A DNA stretch of 64,000 nucleotides from Tateyamaria sp. ANG-S1 (GTDB lineage: Bacteria > Pseudomonadota > Alphaproteobacteria > Rhodobacterales > Rhodobacteraceae), in the NCBI RefSeq assembly GCF_000814025.1, contig NZ_JWLL01000003.1:1-64000 (forward strand). The letters are read 5' to 3'. Below the pieces are notes generated by a model, which saw nothing but the letters and a program-made list of their open reading frames with translations, was not told where the DNA came from and ran no database searches. Shown piece after piece: positions 35,194-44,583 of the stretch. Numbering within the stretch: the stretch's first letter is position 1; the number at the start of each line of letters is the position of its first letter. A program made the position numbers and the translations under genes.

Positions 35194-35967
35194 GTGTCCG
35201 ACACTGCTGTTATTGAAATCCGCAACCTGCACAAAGCCTATGGCGCCCTTGAGGTGTTGAAAGGCGTGGATATTCGGGCAAAACGCGGCGATGTGGTGTC
35301 ATTGATCGGCTCGTCCGGCTCAGGCAAATCGACCCTTCTGCGATGCTGCAACCTGCTCGAAGACAGCCAGCAGGGCGAGGTGCTGTTCAAGGGCGAACCG
35401 GTCATATGGAAAGGCCGCGATCACGGCCGCCGCCCTGCTGACGCCAAGCAAGTGATGCGCATTCGCACGAACCTGTCGATGGTGTTCCAGCAATTCAACC
35501 TGTGGGCCCATATGACGATCCTGCAGAACGTGATGGAAGCCCCCGTGACCGTGTTGCGCCGCGATCCAGCCGAGGTTGAAAAGGCCGCGCGCGCATATCT
35601 CGACAAGGTTGGGATCGGCGACAAATGCGACGTCTATCCGGCCCAACTTTCTGGCGGCCAGCAGCAACGCGCGGCCATTGCCCGCGCGCTTTGCATGGAG
35701 CCCGAGGCGCTACTTTTTGACGAGCCAACCAGCGCGCTCGACCCCGAGCTTGAACAGGAAGTCGTCAAGGTGATCAAGGACTTGGCCGCCGAAGGGCGGA
35801 CCATGCTGATCGTTACGCACGACATGAAGCTGGCCCATGACGTGAGCGATCATGTCGTGTTTTTGCACCAGGGCCGGATCGAAGAACAAGGGGCGCCCGA
35901 CGATCTCTTCGGCGCCCCCAAATCCGAACGACTGCGCGGGTTTCTCTCTGCAACCCACGCTGCGTAA
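35194..35967 (+). CDS. Amino-acid-type ABC transporter ATP-binding protein
   Basis: The 257-residue ATPase starts at a GTG (35194); no better start is near. Walker A GSSGSGKST, signature LSGGQQQRAAIARAL and Walker B ALLFDEPTSALD are intact, and the insert after Walker A (EPVIWKGRDHGRRP) is typical of the HisP/AotP group for basic amino acids. It heads a four-gene uptake system with the binding protein and two permeases. A CGTCTG-N7-CAGACG hairpin (35163-35181) is in the leader. Confidence 0.93.
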   Translation: MSDTAVIEIRNLHKAYGALEVLKGVDIRAKRGDVVSLIGSSGSGKSTLLRCCNLLEDSQQGEVLFKGEPVIWKGRDHGRRPADAKQVMRIRTNLSMVFQQFNLWAHMTILQNVMEAPVTVLRRDPAEVEKAARAYLDKVGIGDKCDVYPAQLSGGQQQRAAIARALCMEPEALLFDEPTSALDPELEQEVVKVIKDLAAEGRTMLIVTHDMKLAHDVSDHVVFLHQGRIEEQGAPDDLFGAPKSERLRGFLSATHAA

Positions 35968-35994
35968 ACATATAAACCAACGGGAGTATCACTT

Positions 35995-36717
35995 ATGAAA
36001 TCCATCCTTTTTTCGACGGCTGCTGTCGCAATGACCGCAACCTTTGCACTGGCCGATGGCCACTCGGTCGTGCGTATGGGCACCGAGGGCGCGTACCCTC
36101 CCTACAACTTCATCAATGACGCCGGTGAAGTGGACGGGTTCGAGCGCGAGCTGGGCGACGAGCTGTGCGCGCGGGCCGAGCTGACCTGCGAGTGGGTCAC
36201 CAACGAATGGGACAGCATCATCCCCAACCTCGTGTCCGGCAACTACGACACGATCATCGCGGGCATGAGCATCACGGATGAGCGGGACGAGGTTATCGAC
36301 TTTACCCAGAACTACACCCTGCCCGACCCGTCGGCCTATGTCGCAATGTCGGCTGATGTCGATCTGGAAGGCGGCGTTCTGGCAGCCCAAGCCAACACGA
36401 TCCAGGCCGCCTTCATCGCCGAAACTGGCGCGACACTGGTTGAATTCGCAACGCCCGAAGAAACCATCGCTGCTGTGAAAAACGGCGAAGCCGACGCGGT
36501 GCTGGCCGACAAGGCGTTCCTGACGCCCATCGCCGACGAAGATGCCGACCTGATGATGCTCGACAAGGAAGAGCTGATCGGCGGCGGCATCGGTCTTGGC
36601 CTGCGCGAAAGCGACACCGAGCTGAAAGAGAAGTTCGACGCCGCCATCACCTCGATGAAGGAAGATGGCTCGCTGAACGCGCTGATCGCCAAATGGGAAA
36701 TCGGCGACGGCTTTTAA
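35995..36717 (+). CDS. Periplasmic amino-acid/amine-binding protein (SBP family 3)
   Basis: The 240-residue protein has a signal peptide (MKSILFSTAAVAMTATFALA) and family 3 motifs: RMGTEGAYPPYNF, GFERELGDELC, DSIIPNLVSGNYDTI and MSITDERDEVIDFTQNY. The closest familiar relatives bind lysine/arginine/ornithine or related cationic compounds. It lies 27 bases after the ATPase gene; a leaky terminator follows it. The substrate is a matter of inference. Confidence 0.9.
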   Translation: MKSILFSTAAVAMTATFALADGHSVVRMGTEGAYPPYNFINDAGEVDGFERELGDELCARAELTCEWVTNEWDSIIPNLVSGNYDTIIAGMSITDERDEVIDFTQNYTLPDPSAYVAMSADVDLEGGVLAAQANTIQAAFIAETGATLVEFATPEETIAAVKNGEADAVLADKAFLTPIADEDADLMMLDKEELIGGGIGLGLRESDTELKEKFDAAITSMKEDGSLNALIAKWEIGDGF

Positions 36718-36730
36718 AGACCTCTTGGCA

Positions 36731-36759
36731 GGGCGGAGGACACCTCCGCCCTCGTTTTT
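36731..36759 (+). terminator. Intra-operon hairpin with T-run after the binding-protein gene
   Basis: GGGCGGAGG-ACA-CCTCCGCCC followed by TCG and five T residues lies between the binding-protein and first permease genes. A partial terminator here would make more binding protein than permease, as is common in ABC operons. Confidence 0.7.
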
Positions 36760-36768
36760 CTGACGTTC

Positions 36769-37653
36769 ATGTTTTCCTTCTGTACCGACCCAAGCACCCT
36801 GCCCGACTGGCAGTGGATGGCGTGCTACCTGACCACGGGCAAGCACATGTCGATCTATTGGTCGGTGCTGACTGTCTTTCTTTTGCTGGCCATCACGGCA
36901 CCCACGGCCCTTGCCTTTGGCTTCGCCGGGGCGTCCGCCGCACGCTCGCGCATCGCGCCCGTGTCGTGGTTGGGACGCGGCTACATCGCGATTGTTCGGG
37001 GCGTGCCCGACATCGCATTTTTCCTGTTTTTTGTCATCGCGCTGGATCAGGCCATTGAATACTTGCGCCACCGCGCGCTTTGCCCCGACTGGACCGAGCC
37101 GGTTCGGCAGGGCAACGATTTTGTCGTCTGTGCCGCCGCCAAGATGCCCTTAGGCAATGCACCGCAATGGATTCACGAAACCTACGGCTTTGGTCTTGCT
37201 GTTCTGACTTTTGCCATCGTGTTCGGCGCCTTTGCTGCCAACGTGCTGTTCGGTGCAATGCGCGCCGTGCCCAAGGCGCAGCTTGAGACCGCAGAAGCCT
37301 ACGGCATGACCCCGCGACAGACGTTCTGGCGCGTGATGGTGCCACAGATGTGGGTGTTTGCCCTGCCGGGCCTGTCGAACCTGTGGATGGTGTTGATCAA
37401 GGCGACGCCGCTTCTGTTTCTGTTGGGGGTCGAGGACATCGTCTATTGGGCGCGTGAGTTGGGCGGGACCAAGACGTCGCGCTTTACCGAGTATCCACAT
37501 GGCGACTGGCGGATGTGGTACTTTCTTGCACTGCTGATCTTCTATCTGATGTTCACCCGCGCGTCCGAGATCGTGCTGGACCGGCTGATGGTGCGCCTGA
37601 CCCGTGGACAAGCGACGACGGGCGGTGAAGCACAGCGGAAGGCTGCAGTATGA
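36769..37653 (+). CDS. ABC transporter permease, HisM/HisQ type (1)
   Basis: The 294-residue protein has about five membrane helices and the EAA loop ETAEAYGMTPRQTFWRVMVPQ for contact with the ATPase. Compared with typical permeases of this class (220-240 residues) it has an extra periplasmic loop (about 105-140, rich in Cys and Trp: ALCPDWTEP). It overlaps the second permease by four bases. Confidence 0.9.
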   Translation: MFSFCTDPSTLPDWQWMACYLTTGKHMSIYWSVLTVFLLLAITAPTALAFGFAGASAARSRIAPVSWLGRGYIAIVRGVPDIAFFLFFVIALDQAIEYLRHRALCPDWTEPVRQGNDFVVCAAAKMPLGNAPQWIHETYGFGLAVLTFAIVFGAFAANVLFGAMRAVPKAQLETAEAYGMTPRQTFWRVMVPQMWVFALPGLSNLWMVLIKATPLLFLLGVEDIVYWARELGGTKTSRFTEYPHGDWRMWYFLALLIFYLMFTRASEIVLDRLMVRLTRGQATTGGEAQRKAAV

Positions 37654-38456
37654 GTTGTCTCCAGACCATCGCCGACTACGGCCTGCGTTCCATCGGCATT
37701 GGCGAGCGGCTTTTGCCGCGCGAGGACTTCACGCTGTGCCAGCAGTTCACCCTGATCGGGTCGGGCATGATCTGGAACATCTATTTCGGGCTGCTTGCCC
37801 TTGTGTTCGGCTTCATGCTGGCCACGGCTGTTGCCATGGGCAAGAACGCGCAGTCCAAGCTGATCCGCAAACCATCGGAATGGTTCATTTTCATCTTCCG
37901 AGGCTCGCCGCTCTTTATCCAGTTCTTCTTTGCCTATTTCCTGTTCCTGCAACTCAAGAGCGTGCATCCGTTCTTCGACCCGTTTTCCGCCGCTTGGCTG
38001 GGCGCACTGATCGTGTTGTTCCTGAACACGGCCGCCTACTCGGCCGAGATCTTCTATGGCGCATTGCAGTCCATCCCCAAGGGCGAAGTCGAGGCCGCCG
38101 ATGCTTACGGCCTGTCCGGCTGGCCCCGGTTCAAGCGAGTTGTGTGGCCAACGATGCTTCGGCTGGGCTGGCCAGCCTACACGAACGAGGCGATCTTTCT
38201 GTTTCACGCTACCACGCTTGTTTACTTCTCGGGCTTTCCGGCGTGGCAGCAGCGGGGCGATGCGCTTTACTACGCGAACTACTTTGCGGACAAGACGTTC
38301 AATCCGTTCATCCCCTATCCGATCCTGGCCGGATATTTCATCCTGTTGACACTGATCATCATAGGCATCTTTGGCCTTGTGAACCGGCGGCTGAACCGCC
38401 ATTTGCCCGCCAATACGCGCCAGAAGATGAAACTGCGCATGAACCTGATCCGGTGA
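37650..38456 (+). CDS. ABC transporter permease, HisM/HisQ type (2)
   Basis: The 268-residue permease overlaps the first by four bases (ATGA). It has membrane helices and the EAA loop EAADAYGLSGWPRFKRVVWP. With the first permease it forms the heterodimeric channel of the basic amino acid-type importer. It is the last transporter gene before the glutamine-synthetase-family genes. Confidence 0.9.
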   Translation: MSCLQTIADYGLRSIGIGERLLPREDFTLCQQFTLIGSGMIWNIYFGLLALVFGFMLATAVAMGKNAQSKLIRKPSEWFIFIFRGSPLFIQFFFAYFLFLQLKSVHPFFDPFSAAWLGALIVLFLNTAAYSAEIFYGALQSIPKGEVEAADAYGLSGWPRFKRVVWPTMLRLGWPAYTNEAIFLFHATTLVYFSGFPAWQQRGDALYYANYFADKTFNPFIPYPILAGYFILLTLIIIGIFGLVNRRLNRHLPANTRQKMKLRMNLIR

Positions 38457-38465
38457 AGATTTTGT

Positions 38466-38499
38466 GCCTCCGGCGGTGGTATTTTTAGTCAGAAGAAGA
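38466..38499 (+). repeat. Dispersed Rhodobacterales intergenic repeat, copy C
   Basis: This 34-base copy of the GCCTCCGGCGGTGGTATTTT element (see 26032-26065) ends two bases before the ATG at 38502. Its AGAAGAAGA end therefore serves as the purine-rich leader of the ligase gene. Confidence 0.85.
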
Positions 38500-38501
38500 G
38501 C

Positions 38502-39839
38502 ATGATGCACGATTGGCTTGTCGATAACCCCGAAATCCGCGCGATCCGCGTGGCGGCGGCCGATCTGAATGGCGTGGCGCGGGGCAAGCGGATGCCGGTG
38601 CGCTTTGCCGACAAGGTCACTCAAGAAGGGACGCGCTTTCCTATGTCTGTTCTGAACCTCGACATCTGGGGCGAGGATATTGAGGACAGCCCGCTTGTCA
38701 TGGAGAGCGGCGATCGCGACGGCGTTCTGCGCCCGACCGCGCGTGGTTTTGTGCCGATGCCTTGGCTCAATACGCCCACGGGATTGCTGCCGATCTGGAT
38801 GTATCACGAGGACGGCCGCCCCTTTATGGGCGATCCACGTCATGCTTTGGCTGACGTACAAAAGCGGTTCTCGGACAGAGGGTTGACGCCTGTAGTTGCT
38901 GTAGAGCTTGAGTTTTTTTTGATCGACGATGCAGGAAGCCGGTTGCGTGTGCCGCCGTCGCCGCGCTCGGGCAAGCGCCGGGTAGCGGGTGAGATCCTGT
39001 CGATGCGTACACTCGATGCTTTCGACGATTTCTTTACCGAGCTCTATGACGCATGCGAGGCAATGGACATTCCCGCGGATACCGCCATTTCCGAAAGCGG
39101 GCTGGGTCAGTTTGAGATCAACCTCGTTCACCAGCCCGATGCGCTGAAGGCGGCGGATGATGCGTGGCTGTTCAAGATGCTGGTCAAGGGGCTGGCGCGC
39201 AAGCACGGGTTTGCGGCGTCCTTCATGGCCAAACCCTATCCGGACTATGCGGGCAACGGGTTGCATATGCACTTTTCGGTGCTGGATCAGGACGACAAGA
39301 ACATCTTTGATGACGGCACGGAGGCTGGCAGTGACGCATTGCGCCACGCCATTCAGGGCTGTCTGGCGGCGATGCCCGGGTCCATGCTGGTCTTTGCACC
39401 GCATGCCAATTCCTATGCTCGCCTCGTGCCGGGGGCGCATGCGCCCACGGGCATCGCCTGGGCCTATGAGAACCGGACGGCGGCGATCCGTGTGCCCTCG
39501 GGGCCTGCGCCTGCGCGCCGGATCGAACACCGGTTGGCCGGGGGCGACGTGAACCCGTACCTGTCCATCGCCGCCGTGTTGGGGGCAGCACTGAACGGGA
39601 TCGAGGATGCAGCCGAGCCACCTGCGCCAATCACCGGAAACGCCTATGCGCAGGATCTGCCGCAAGTGCCTGACACGTGGGACGAGGCTATGGTCGCATT
39701 TGAAACCAGCGCGGAGATCGCCCGAGTCTTCGATGCCGAGTTGATCCGCAACCTACTGATGACCAAGCGGCAGGAGGCGAAGCACATGGCCGACCTCAGC
39801 CCCGAGGAACAGACCGAAATCTACCTCGACAGCGTTTGA
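38502..39839 (+). CDS. Glutamine-synthetase-family ligase (PuuA-like), copy 1
   Basis: The 445-residue enzyme has the type I glutamine synthetase catalytic fold: VELEFFLID, ESGLGQFEINL, NGLHMHFSV, YENRTAAIRVP and HRLAGGDVNPYLSIA. It lacks the adenylylation loop of housekeeping GlnA and groups with gamma-glutamylputrescine synthetases, which join glutamate to an amine with ATP. A second such gene is at 40561. The AGAAGAAGAG leader derives from a dispersed repeat. The substrate is not determined. Confidence 0.88.
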   Translation: MMHDWLVDNPEIRAIRVAAADLNGVARGKRMPVRFADKVTQEGTRFPMSVLNLDIWGEDIEDSPLVMESGDRDGVLRPTARGFVPMPWLNTPTGLLPIWMYHEDGRPFMGDPRHALADVQKRFSDRGLTPVVAVELEFFLIDDAGSRLRVPPSPRSGKRRVAGEILSMRTLDAFDDFFTELYDACEAMDIPADTAISESGLGQFEINLVHQPDALKAADDAWLFKMLVKGLARKHGFAASFMAKPYPDYAGNGLHMHFSVLDQDDKNIFDDGTEAGSDALRHAIQGCLAAMPGSMLVFAPHANSYARLVPGAHAPTGIAWAYENRTAAIRVPSGPAPARRIEHRLAGGDVNPYLSIAAVLGAALNGIEDAAEPPAPITGNAYAQDLPQVPDTWDEAMVAFETSAEIARVFDAELIRNLLMTKRQEAKHMADLSPEEQTEIYLDSV

Positions 39840-39878
39840 GCCGCGCACTATCTTCGCGGCGTAACCATCAGGTGATCC

Positions 39879-40568
39879 ATGAAAATCGGCATTCTGCAAA
39901 CCGGCCACGCGCCCGACGAAGTGTTGGGCAGCCTGGGCGACTATGACGCCATGTTCGCGCGTGTTCTGGACGGGCACGGCTTTGACTTCCAGACCTTCAA
40001 CGTCGTCGATATGGAGTTTCCCGACGGGCCGGAGGTGTGCGACGGCTGGTTGGTGACAGGCTCAAAGCACGGGGCCTATGAGGATCACCCGTTCATACCG
40101 CCGCTTGAGAGTCTGATCCGCGCCATTCATGTCTCGGGCCGTCCAATGATTGGCGTTTGCTTTGGTCATCAGATCATCGCGCAAGCCATGGGCGGAAAGG
40201 TCGTGAAGTTCGATGGCGGCTGGTCTGTGGGTCGGCGCGAATACACCTACAAGGGCGAGACGGTCGCCGTAAACGCATGGCATCAGGATCAGGTGGTTGA
40301 GGTGCCGCCGGGGGCCGAAGTCATTGGGTCGAACGACTTTTGCGAGAACGCAGCCCTTGTCTATGGCGACCGCATCTGGACCATCCAGCCCCACCCTGAA
40401 TTCGGTTCGGAGATGGTGGAAGCGCTGGCCACGCACCGCGCGCCCGGCGTCGTGCCTGTCCCGCTGATTGAGGGGGCCCGCGCCCAGCTTGGCATGCCAA
40501 CCCAGCGCCACAAGGTGGCCGAAGACATGGTTGCCTTTTTGAAACAGGGGGCGCGCGTCGATGTCTGA
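39879..40568 (+). CDS. Class I glutamine amidotransferase-like protein
   Basis: The 229-residue protein has the glutaminase triad C94 (GVCFGHQ), H172 and E174 (QPHPEF), and the oxyanion region VTGSKHGAYED. It is of the GuaA-type GATase1 class (COG0518), not the PuuD gamma-glutamyl hydrolase class. It lies between two PuuA-like genes, overlapping the second by eight bases. It may hydrolyse a gamma-glutamyl intermediate or supply ammonia; which is not decided by sequence. Confidence 0.85.
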   Translation: MKIGILQTGHAPDEVLGSLGDYDAMFARVLDGHGFDFQTFNVVDMEFPDGPEVCDGWLVTGSKHGAYEDHPFIPPLESLIRAIHVSGRPMIGVCFGHQIIAQAMGGKVVKFDGGWSVGRREYTYKGETVAVNAWHQDQVVEVPPGAEVIGSNDFCENAALVYGDRIWTIQPHPEFGSEMVEALATHRAPGVVPVPLIEGARAQLGMPTQRHKVAEDMVAFLKQGARVDV

Positions 40569-41922
40569 ACCCTGGACCACACGGCTGCCCGAAGCAGCGC
40601 GGCTTTACCTTGAAGGCAAGCGGCTGGACGAGGTCGAGTGCATCATCGCGGACCTGCCCGGCATCGCGCGGGGCAAGGCGGTGCCCGCCAGCAAGTTCGC
40701 GCGGCAGGACTATTTCCATCTGCCAGACAGCATCTTTTATCAGACCATAACCGGCGACTGGGGCGAGGCTGCGGACGAGGACGGCTTTATCGAAAAGGAC
40801 ATGATCCTGAAGCCGGACATGTCGACGGCCACTGCAGCGCCCTGGACCGGTGACTGGACGCTGCAGGTGATCCACGACGCCTATGACCGCAAGGGCAACC
40901 CGGTGCCCTTCTCCCCCCGCAACGTGTTGAAGCGGGTGGTGCAGCTTTACAAGGACCGGGGCTGGAAACCCGTTGTAGCACCCGAGATGGAGTTCTTCCT
41001 GATCGCCCGCAACCTTGATCCGGCGCAAGAGATCGAGCCGATGGTGGGCCGGTCCGGCCGCCCCGCGGCTGCGCGGCAGGCGTACTCGATGACAGCCGTG
41101 GATGAGTTCGGCCCGGTGATCGACGACATCTACGATTTTGCCGAAGCGCAGGGGTTCGAGATTGACGGCATCACGCAGGAGGGCGGCGCAGGCCAGCTTG
41201 AGATCAACCTGCGCCACGGCGATCCGGTCAAGCTTGCCGACGAGGTGTTCTATTTCAAGCGTCTGATCCGCGAGGCGGCGCTGCGCCACGACTGCTTTGC
41301 GACCTTCATGGCCAAACCCATCGCGAGCGAGCCCGGTAGTGCCATGCACATCCACCATTCGATCATCGATATGGAGACCGGGCAAAACCTGTTTGTCGGC
41401 CCGCAGGAGGGCGACACCGACGCCTTCTTTCACTTTATCGCAGGTCTGCAAAGCCACTTGCCTGCGGCACTTGCCGTCATGGCCCCCTTCGTCAACAGCT
41501 ACCGCCGCTACGTGAAGGACCATGCCGCCCCGATCAACCTCGCCTGGGGGCGCGACAACCGCACGACCGGTATCCGCATCCCCCTGTCCGAGCCGCAGGC
41601 GCGGCGGGTCGAGAACCGGATCGCGGGGATGGATTGTAACCCATATCTTGGCATCGCGGCTTCACTGGCGTGCGGGTATCTCGGTCTGATCCAGGAACAG
41701 AGGCCCTCAGCCCAGTTCCGGGGGGATGCGTATGAGGGCGACGGAGACATTCCGCGCGTTCTGGGCTCGGCCCTTGATCTGTTTGATCAAGCCACCGATC
41801 TGCACGAGGTTTTGGGAACCGAATTCGCGCGCGTCTATTCCATTGTGAAACGCGCTGAGTACGACGAGTTCCTTCAGGTCATTTCGCCATGGGAGCGCGA
41901 GCATTTGCTGCTGAACGTCTAG
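40561..41922 (+). CDS. Glutamine-synthetase-family ligase (PuuA-like), copy 2
   Basis: The 453-residue enzyme shows PEMEFFLIARN, GGAGQLEINL, AMHIHHSIID, NRTTGIRIPLS and NRIAGMDCNPYLGIA, with conserved active-site residues. It differs enough from copy 1 (about one third identical by eye) to suggest a different amine partner. The start overlaps the amidotransferase gene by eight bases. Gene order ligase-amidotransferase-ligase-oxidase points to one gamma-glutamyl pathway. Confidence 0.88.
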   Translation: MSEPWTTRLPEAARLYLEGKRLDEVECIIADLPGIARGKAVPASKFARQDYFHLPDSIFYQTITGDWGEAADEDGFIEKDMILKPDMSTATAAPWTGDWTLQVIHDAYDRKGNPVPFSPRNVLKRVVQLYKDRGWKPVVAPEMEFFLIARNLDPAQEIEPMVGRSGRPAAARQAYSMTAVDEFGPVIDDIYDFAEAQGFEIDGITQEGGAGQLEINLRHGDPVKLADEVFYFKRLIREAALRHDCFATFMAKPIASEPGSAMHIHHSIIDMETGQNLFVGPQEGDTDAFFHFIAGLQSHLPAALAVMAPFVNSYRRYVKDHAAPINLAWGRDNRTTGIRIPLSEPQARRVENRIAGMDCNPYLGIAASLACGYLGLIQEQRPSAQFRGDAYEGDGDIPRVLGSALDLFDQATDLHEVLGTEFARVYSIVKRAEYDEFLQVISPWEREHLLLNV

Positions 41923-41929
41923 GCCGCAA

Positions 41930-41968
41930 AACGGCCCTTCGGGGAGGATTTTTTGGAAATAGGGAAGA
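41930..41968 (+). repeat. CTTCGGGGAGGATTTTTTGG intergenic repeat variant
   Basis: CCTTCGGGGAGGATTTTTTG and GAAATAGGGAAGA lie directly before the ATG of the FAD-oxidase gene. It belongs with the composite intergenic elements of this window that end in purine-rich leaders. The GGGAAGA end acts as the ribosome-binding leader. Confidence 0.5.
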
Positions 41969-43267
41969 ATGGACCTTCTGACGGCCAATGATCAGCCCGG
42001 TGCGTATCCGGACAGTTGGTATGCGGCCACGGCTGACATCCCAGATGTGCGTGCACCGTTGCAGGGACAGATGCAGGCGGACGTGTGCATCGTGGGCGCA
42101 GGCTATACCGGGCTGTCGGCGGCGCTGCATCTGGCGCAGGCCGGTCGGCGTGTCGTCGTGCTTGAGGCGCAGCGCGTGGGCTTTGGCGCCTCGGGGCGCA
42201 ATGGCGGGCAGCTTGGCACCGGGCAGCGGGTTGAACAGCCCCATCTTGAGGACATGCTAGGCAAGGCGGATGCACGCAGGCTGTGGGATCTGGGGCTTGA
42301 GGCTACGGATCTGGTCCGCGATCTGATCGATGCCTATGGGATCGACTGTCTGTATCGTCCCGGCGTGGCGTGGACCGCAGAGAGTGATGGAGATGTCGCA
42401 GAGCTGCACGCCTACGCAGATCACATGGCGCGGCACTACGACCACACGCTTGAGGTGCTGGACCGGGACACCTTTCACGACATCTGCCCGTCGCCCGCCT
42501 ATCGCGGTGGAGTGATCGACCCGCTTTCGGGGCACCTTCATCCGCTGCGCTTTGCGCTGGGTCTGACGCGCGCCGCAGAGGACGCGGGCGCGACAATCTT
42601 TGAGCGCAGCACGGTGACAGGAATTGCTGAAGGCGCGAGGATTGAGGTTCAAACCAAGGCGGGCAGTGTCGCAGCCGAGCATCTCATACTCGCCTGCAAT
42701 GGCTATCTGGGTCGTTTGAACAGGCACGTTGCCGCGCGCGTGATGCCCATCAACAACTTCATCGCCGCCACAGCACCGCTAGAAGACCCTGCCCGCGTGC
42801 TCACCCGCGACATCGCGGTGGCCGATGGCCGTTTCGTGATCAACTACTTCCGGCTTAGCCATGACAACCGTCTGCTGTTTGGCGGCGGCGAAAGCTATGG
42901 CTACCGCTTTCCAACCGACATCGCGGCAAAGGTGCGCGCGCCGATGGCAGAGATCTTCCCCCATCTTTCCGACGTGCCCATAGACTACGCCTGGGGCGGA
43001 ACACTCGCCATCACGATGAAGCGCCTGCCCTATCTGGCGCGGCTGGGCCCCAATGTCCTGAGCGCATCGGGCTATTCCGGGCACGGCGTGGGAACCGCAA
43101 CCCATGCCGGCATGTTGATGGCGCGGGCCATTCAAGGTCAATCGGACGGATTCGATTCCATGGCAGCCATCCCCTCGCGCCCGTTTCCGGGCGGCGCACG
43201 GCTGCGTAACCCGCTCCTGGTGCTTGCAATGACCTGGTACAGCCTGCGCGACAGGCTGGGTGTCTGA
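41969..43267 (+). CDS. FAD-dependent oxidoreductase, gamma-glutamylputrescine oxidase (PuuB)-like
   Basis: The 432-residue protein is a DAO/GlpD-type flavoprotein. The FAD motif VCIVGAGYTGLSAALHL is at about 36-52, followed by GFGASGRNGGQLG, and the C-terminal SGYSGHGVGTATHAG closes the FAD site. Close relatives oxidise the free amino group of gamma-glutamylputrescine to an aldehyde. Its place right after a PuuA-like gene supports this type of reaction. Confidence 0.88.
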   Translation: MDLLTANDQPGAYPDSWYAATADIPDVRAPLQGQMQADVCIVGAGYTGLSAALHLAQAGRRVVVLEAQRVGFGASGRNGGQLGTGQRVEQPHLEDMLGKADARRLWDLGLEATDLVRDLIDAYGIDCLYRPGVAWTAESDGDVAELHAYADHMARHYDHTLEVLDRDTFHDICPSPAYRGGVIDPLSGHLHPLRFALGLTRAAEDAGATIFERSTVTGIAEGARIEVQTKAGSVAAEHLILACNGYLGRLNRHVAARVMPINNFIAATAPLEDPARVLTRDIAVADGRFVINYFRLSHDNRLLFGGGESYGYRFPTDIAAKVRAPMAEIFPHLSDVPIDYAWGGTLAITMKRLPYLARLGPNVLSASGYSGHGVGTATHAGMLMARAIQGQSDGFDSMAAIPSRPFPGGARLRNPLLVLAMTWYSLRDRLGV

Positions 43268-43356
43268 CCTCAATCCCGCCTGTGCGTCACAAAATCGTTT
43301 CCTTTTGCGCCTATCGGATTTAGAAAACCAAAAACCGAGCATAAGGATTCTGAAAT

Positions 43357-44535
43357 ATGACCCTGCCCGACATGCACTCCGCCGAGCCCATCCCCGCTGC
43401 CGCCCGGGCAGAGATTGACAGACTCCTGACCTCCGGCGATCTGTTCCGCTACACGGCGCCGCAAGACGCACCCGTTTCCCTGCTGGAAGCTGAATTTGCC
43501 GAGATGATGGGCAGCAAATTCGCGCTGGCCGTGTCCTCATGTTCGGCGGCGCTGTTCCTGTCGCTCAAAGCGCTGGACCTGCCCCGCGATGCCCGCGTGC
43601 TGATCCCCGGATTTACCTTTGCCGCCGTGCCGTCCTCGGTTCTGCATGCCGATTGCCTGCCGGTGCTGTGCGAAGTGCGGGATGACTACCGCATCGACAT
43701 CGACGACTTCGTGGCGAAGCTGCCCACGGTGCAGGCCGTCATCATCAGCCACATGCGCGGCCACACCTCGGACATGGACGCAATCATGACCCTGTGCCGT
43801 GCTGCACATGTGCCGGTGATCGAGGATGCGGCCCATTCTCTGGGCACGCTGTGGAACGGCCAGAAGATCGGGACCATCGGGACCATCGGCTGCTTCTCCT
43901 TCCAGTCCTACAAGATGATCAACGCTGGCGAAGGCGGGATCATGATCACCGATGATGCCGATCTGGTGGCCCGCGCGATCATTATGTCCGGCGCGTACGA
44001 GCACAATTGGAAGAAACACCCGGTCCTTCAGGATGCCTTTGCCCGGCACCAGAACCAGTGGCCGCTTTACAACCTGCGCATGTCGAACCTGAGCGCTGCT
44101 GTGATCCGTCCGCAACTGCCACATCTGGCAAAGCGGGTCGAAGACGGGCGGCGCAACCATGACCATGTGGCCGCCTTGCTGGAACGCAGCGCCCACATCC
44201 ACGTGCCGGACCCGCTTGCGGGCGAGATCCGCGCACCTGACTCGATCCAGTTCAACCTGGTCGACATGACAGATGCACAGGTAGACGCCTTCGTTGCCGC
44301 AGCAGCCACGCGCGGGGTCAAGGTTCAGGTCTTTGGCGCAAGCGCGGACAATGCGCGCGCCTTTTGGAACTGGCAATTCATCCCCAACCTGCCCGACTTG
44401 CCGCAGACGCGGGCCATGCTGATGCGCGCCTGTGATGTGCGTCTGCCGGTGCACCTGCCGACCGATACCCTGGATGCGGTGGCAGATGCGTTGTGCGACG
44501 CGGTGGCAACGGCGACAGAACCCCGCGCCGCCTGA
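43357..44535 (+). CDS. DegT/DnrJ/EryC1/StrS-type PLP enzyme
   Basis: The 392-residue protein has the family fold: ALAVSSCSAALFLSLKAL, IEDAAHSLGT and the PLP lysine K186 in SFQSYKMINAGEGG. Most members are sugar aminotransferases, but no sugar nucleotide genes are present here. The setting suggests transamination of an amine- or aldehyde-derived product of the flavin oxidase, or an undescribed use. A small tandem 9-base duplication (ATCGGGACC x2, encoding IGTIGT) lies near the active-site lysine. Confidence 0.85.
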   Translation: MTLPDMHSAEPIPAAARAEIDRLLTSGDLFRYTAPQDAPVSLLEAEFAEMMGSKFALAVSSCSAALFLSLKALDLPRDARVLIPGFTFAAVPSSVLHADCLPVLCEVRDDYRIDIDDFVAKLPTVQAVIISHMRGHTSDMDAIMTLCRAAHVPVIEDAAHSLGTLWNGQKIGTIGTIGCFSFQSYKMINAGEGGIMITDDADLVARAIIMSGAYEHNWKKHPVLQDAFARHQNQWPLYNLRMSNLSAAVIRPQLPHLAKRVEDGRRNHDHVAALLERSAHIHVPDPLAGEIRAPDSIQFNLVDMTDAQVDAFVAAAATRGVKVQVFGASADNARAFWNWQFIPNLPDLPQTRAMLMRACDVRLPVHLPTDTLDAVADALCDAVATATEPRAA

Positions 44536-44559
44536 GCGCTGCAGGGCCATTGCAGCGCT
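44535..44559. other. Hairpin AGCGCTGCA-N7-TGCAGCGCT between two transaminase genes
   Basis: A perfect 9-bp stem with a 7-base loop starts at the DegT stop codon. It lacks a T-run, so it may be an mRNA-stability or partial-termination element in the operon. Confidence 0.5.
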
Positions 44560-44583
44560 GACACTGCTGGTTAGTGTTGTGGC

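Noticed and set aside
39879-40568. PuuD-type gamma-glutamyl-GABA hydrolase
   Set aside because: Length and the VCFGHQ and QPHPEF motifs fit the GuaA-class amidotransferase family better than the PuuD (C26) family, so the name was not used.
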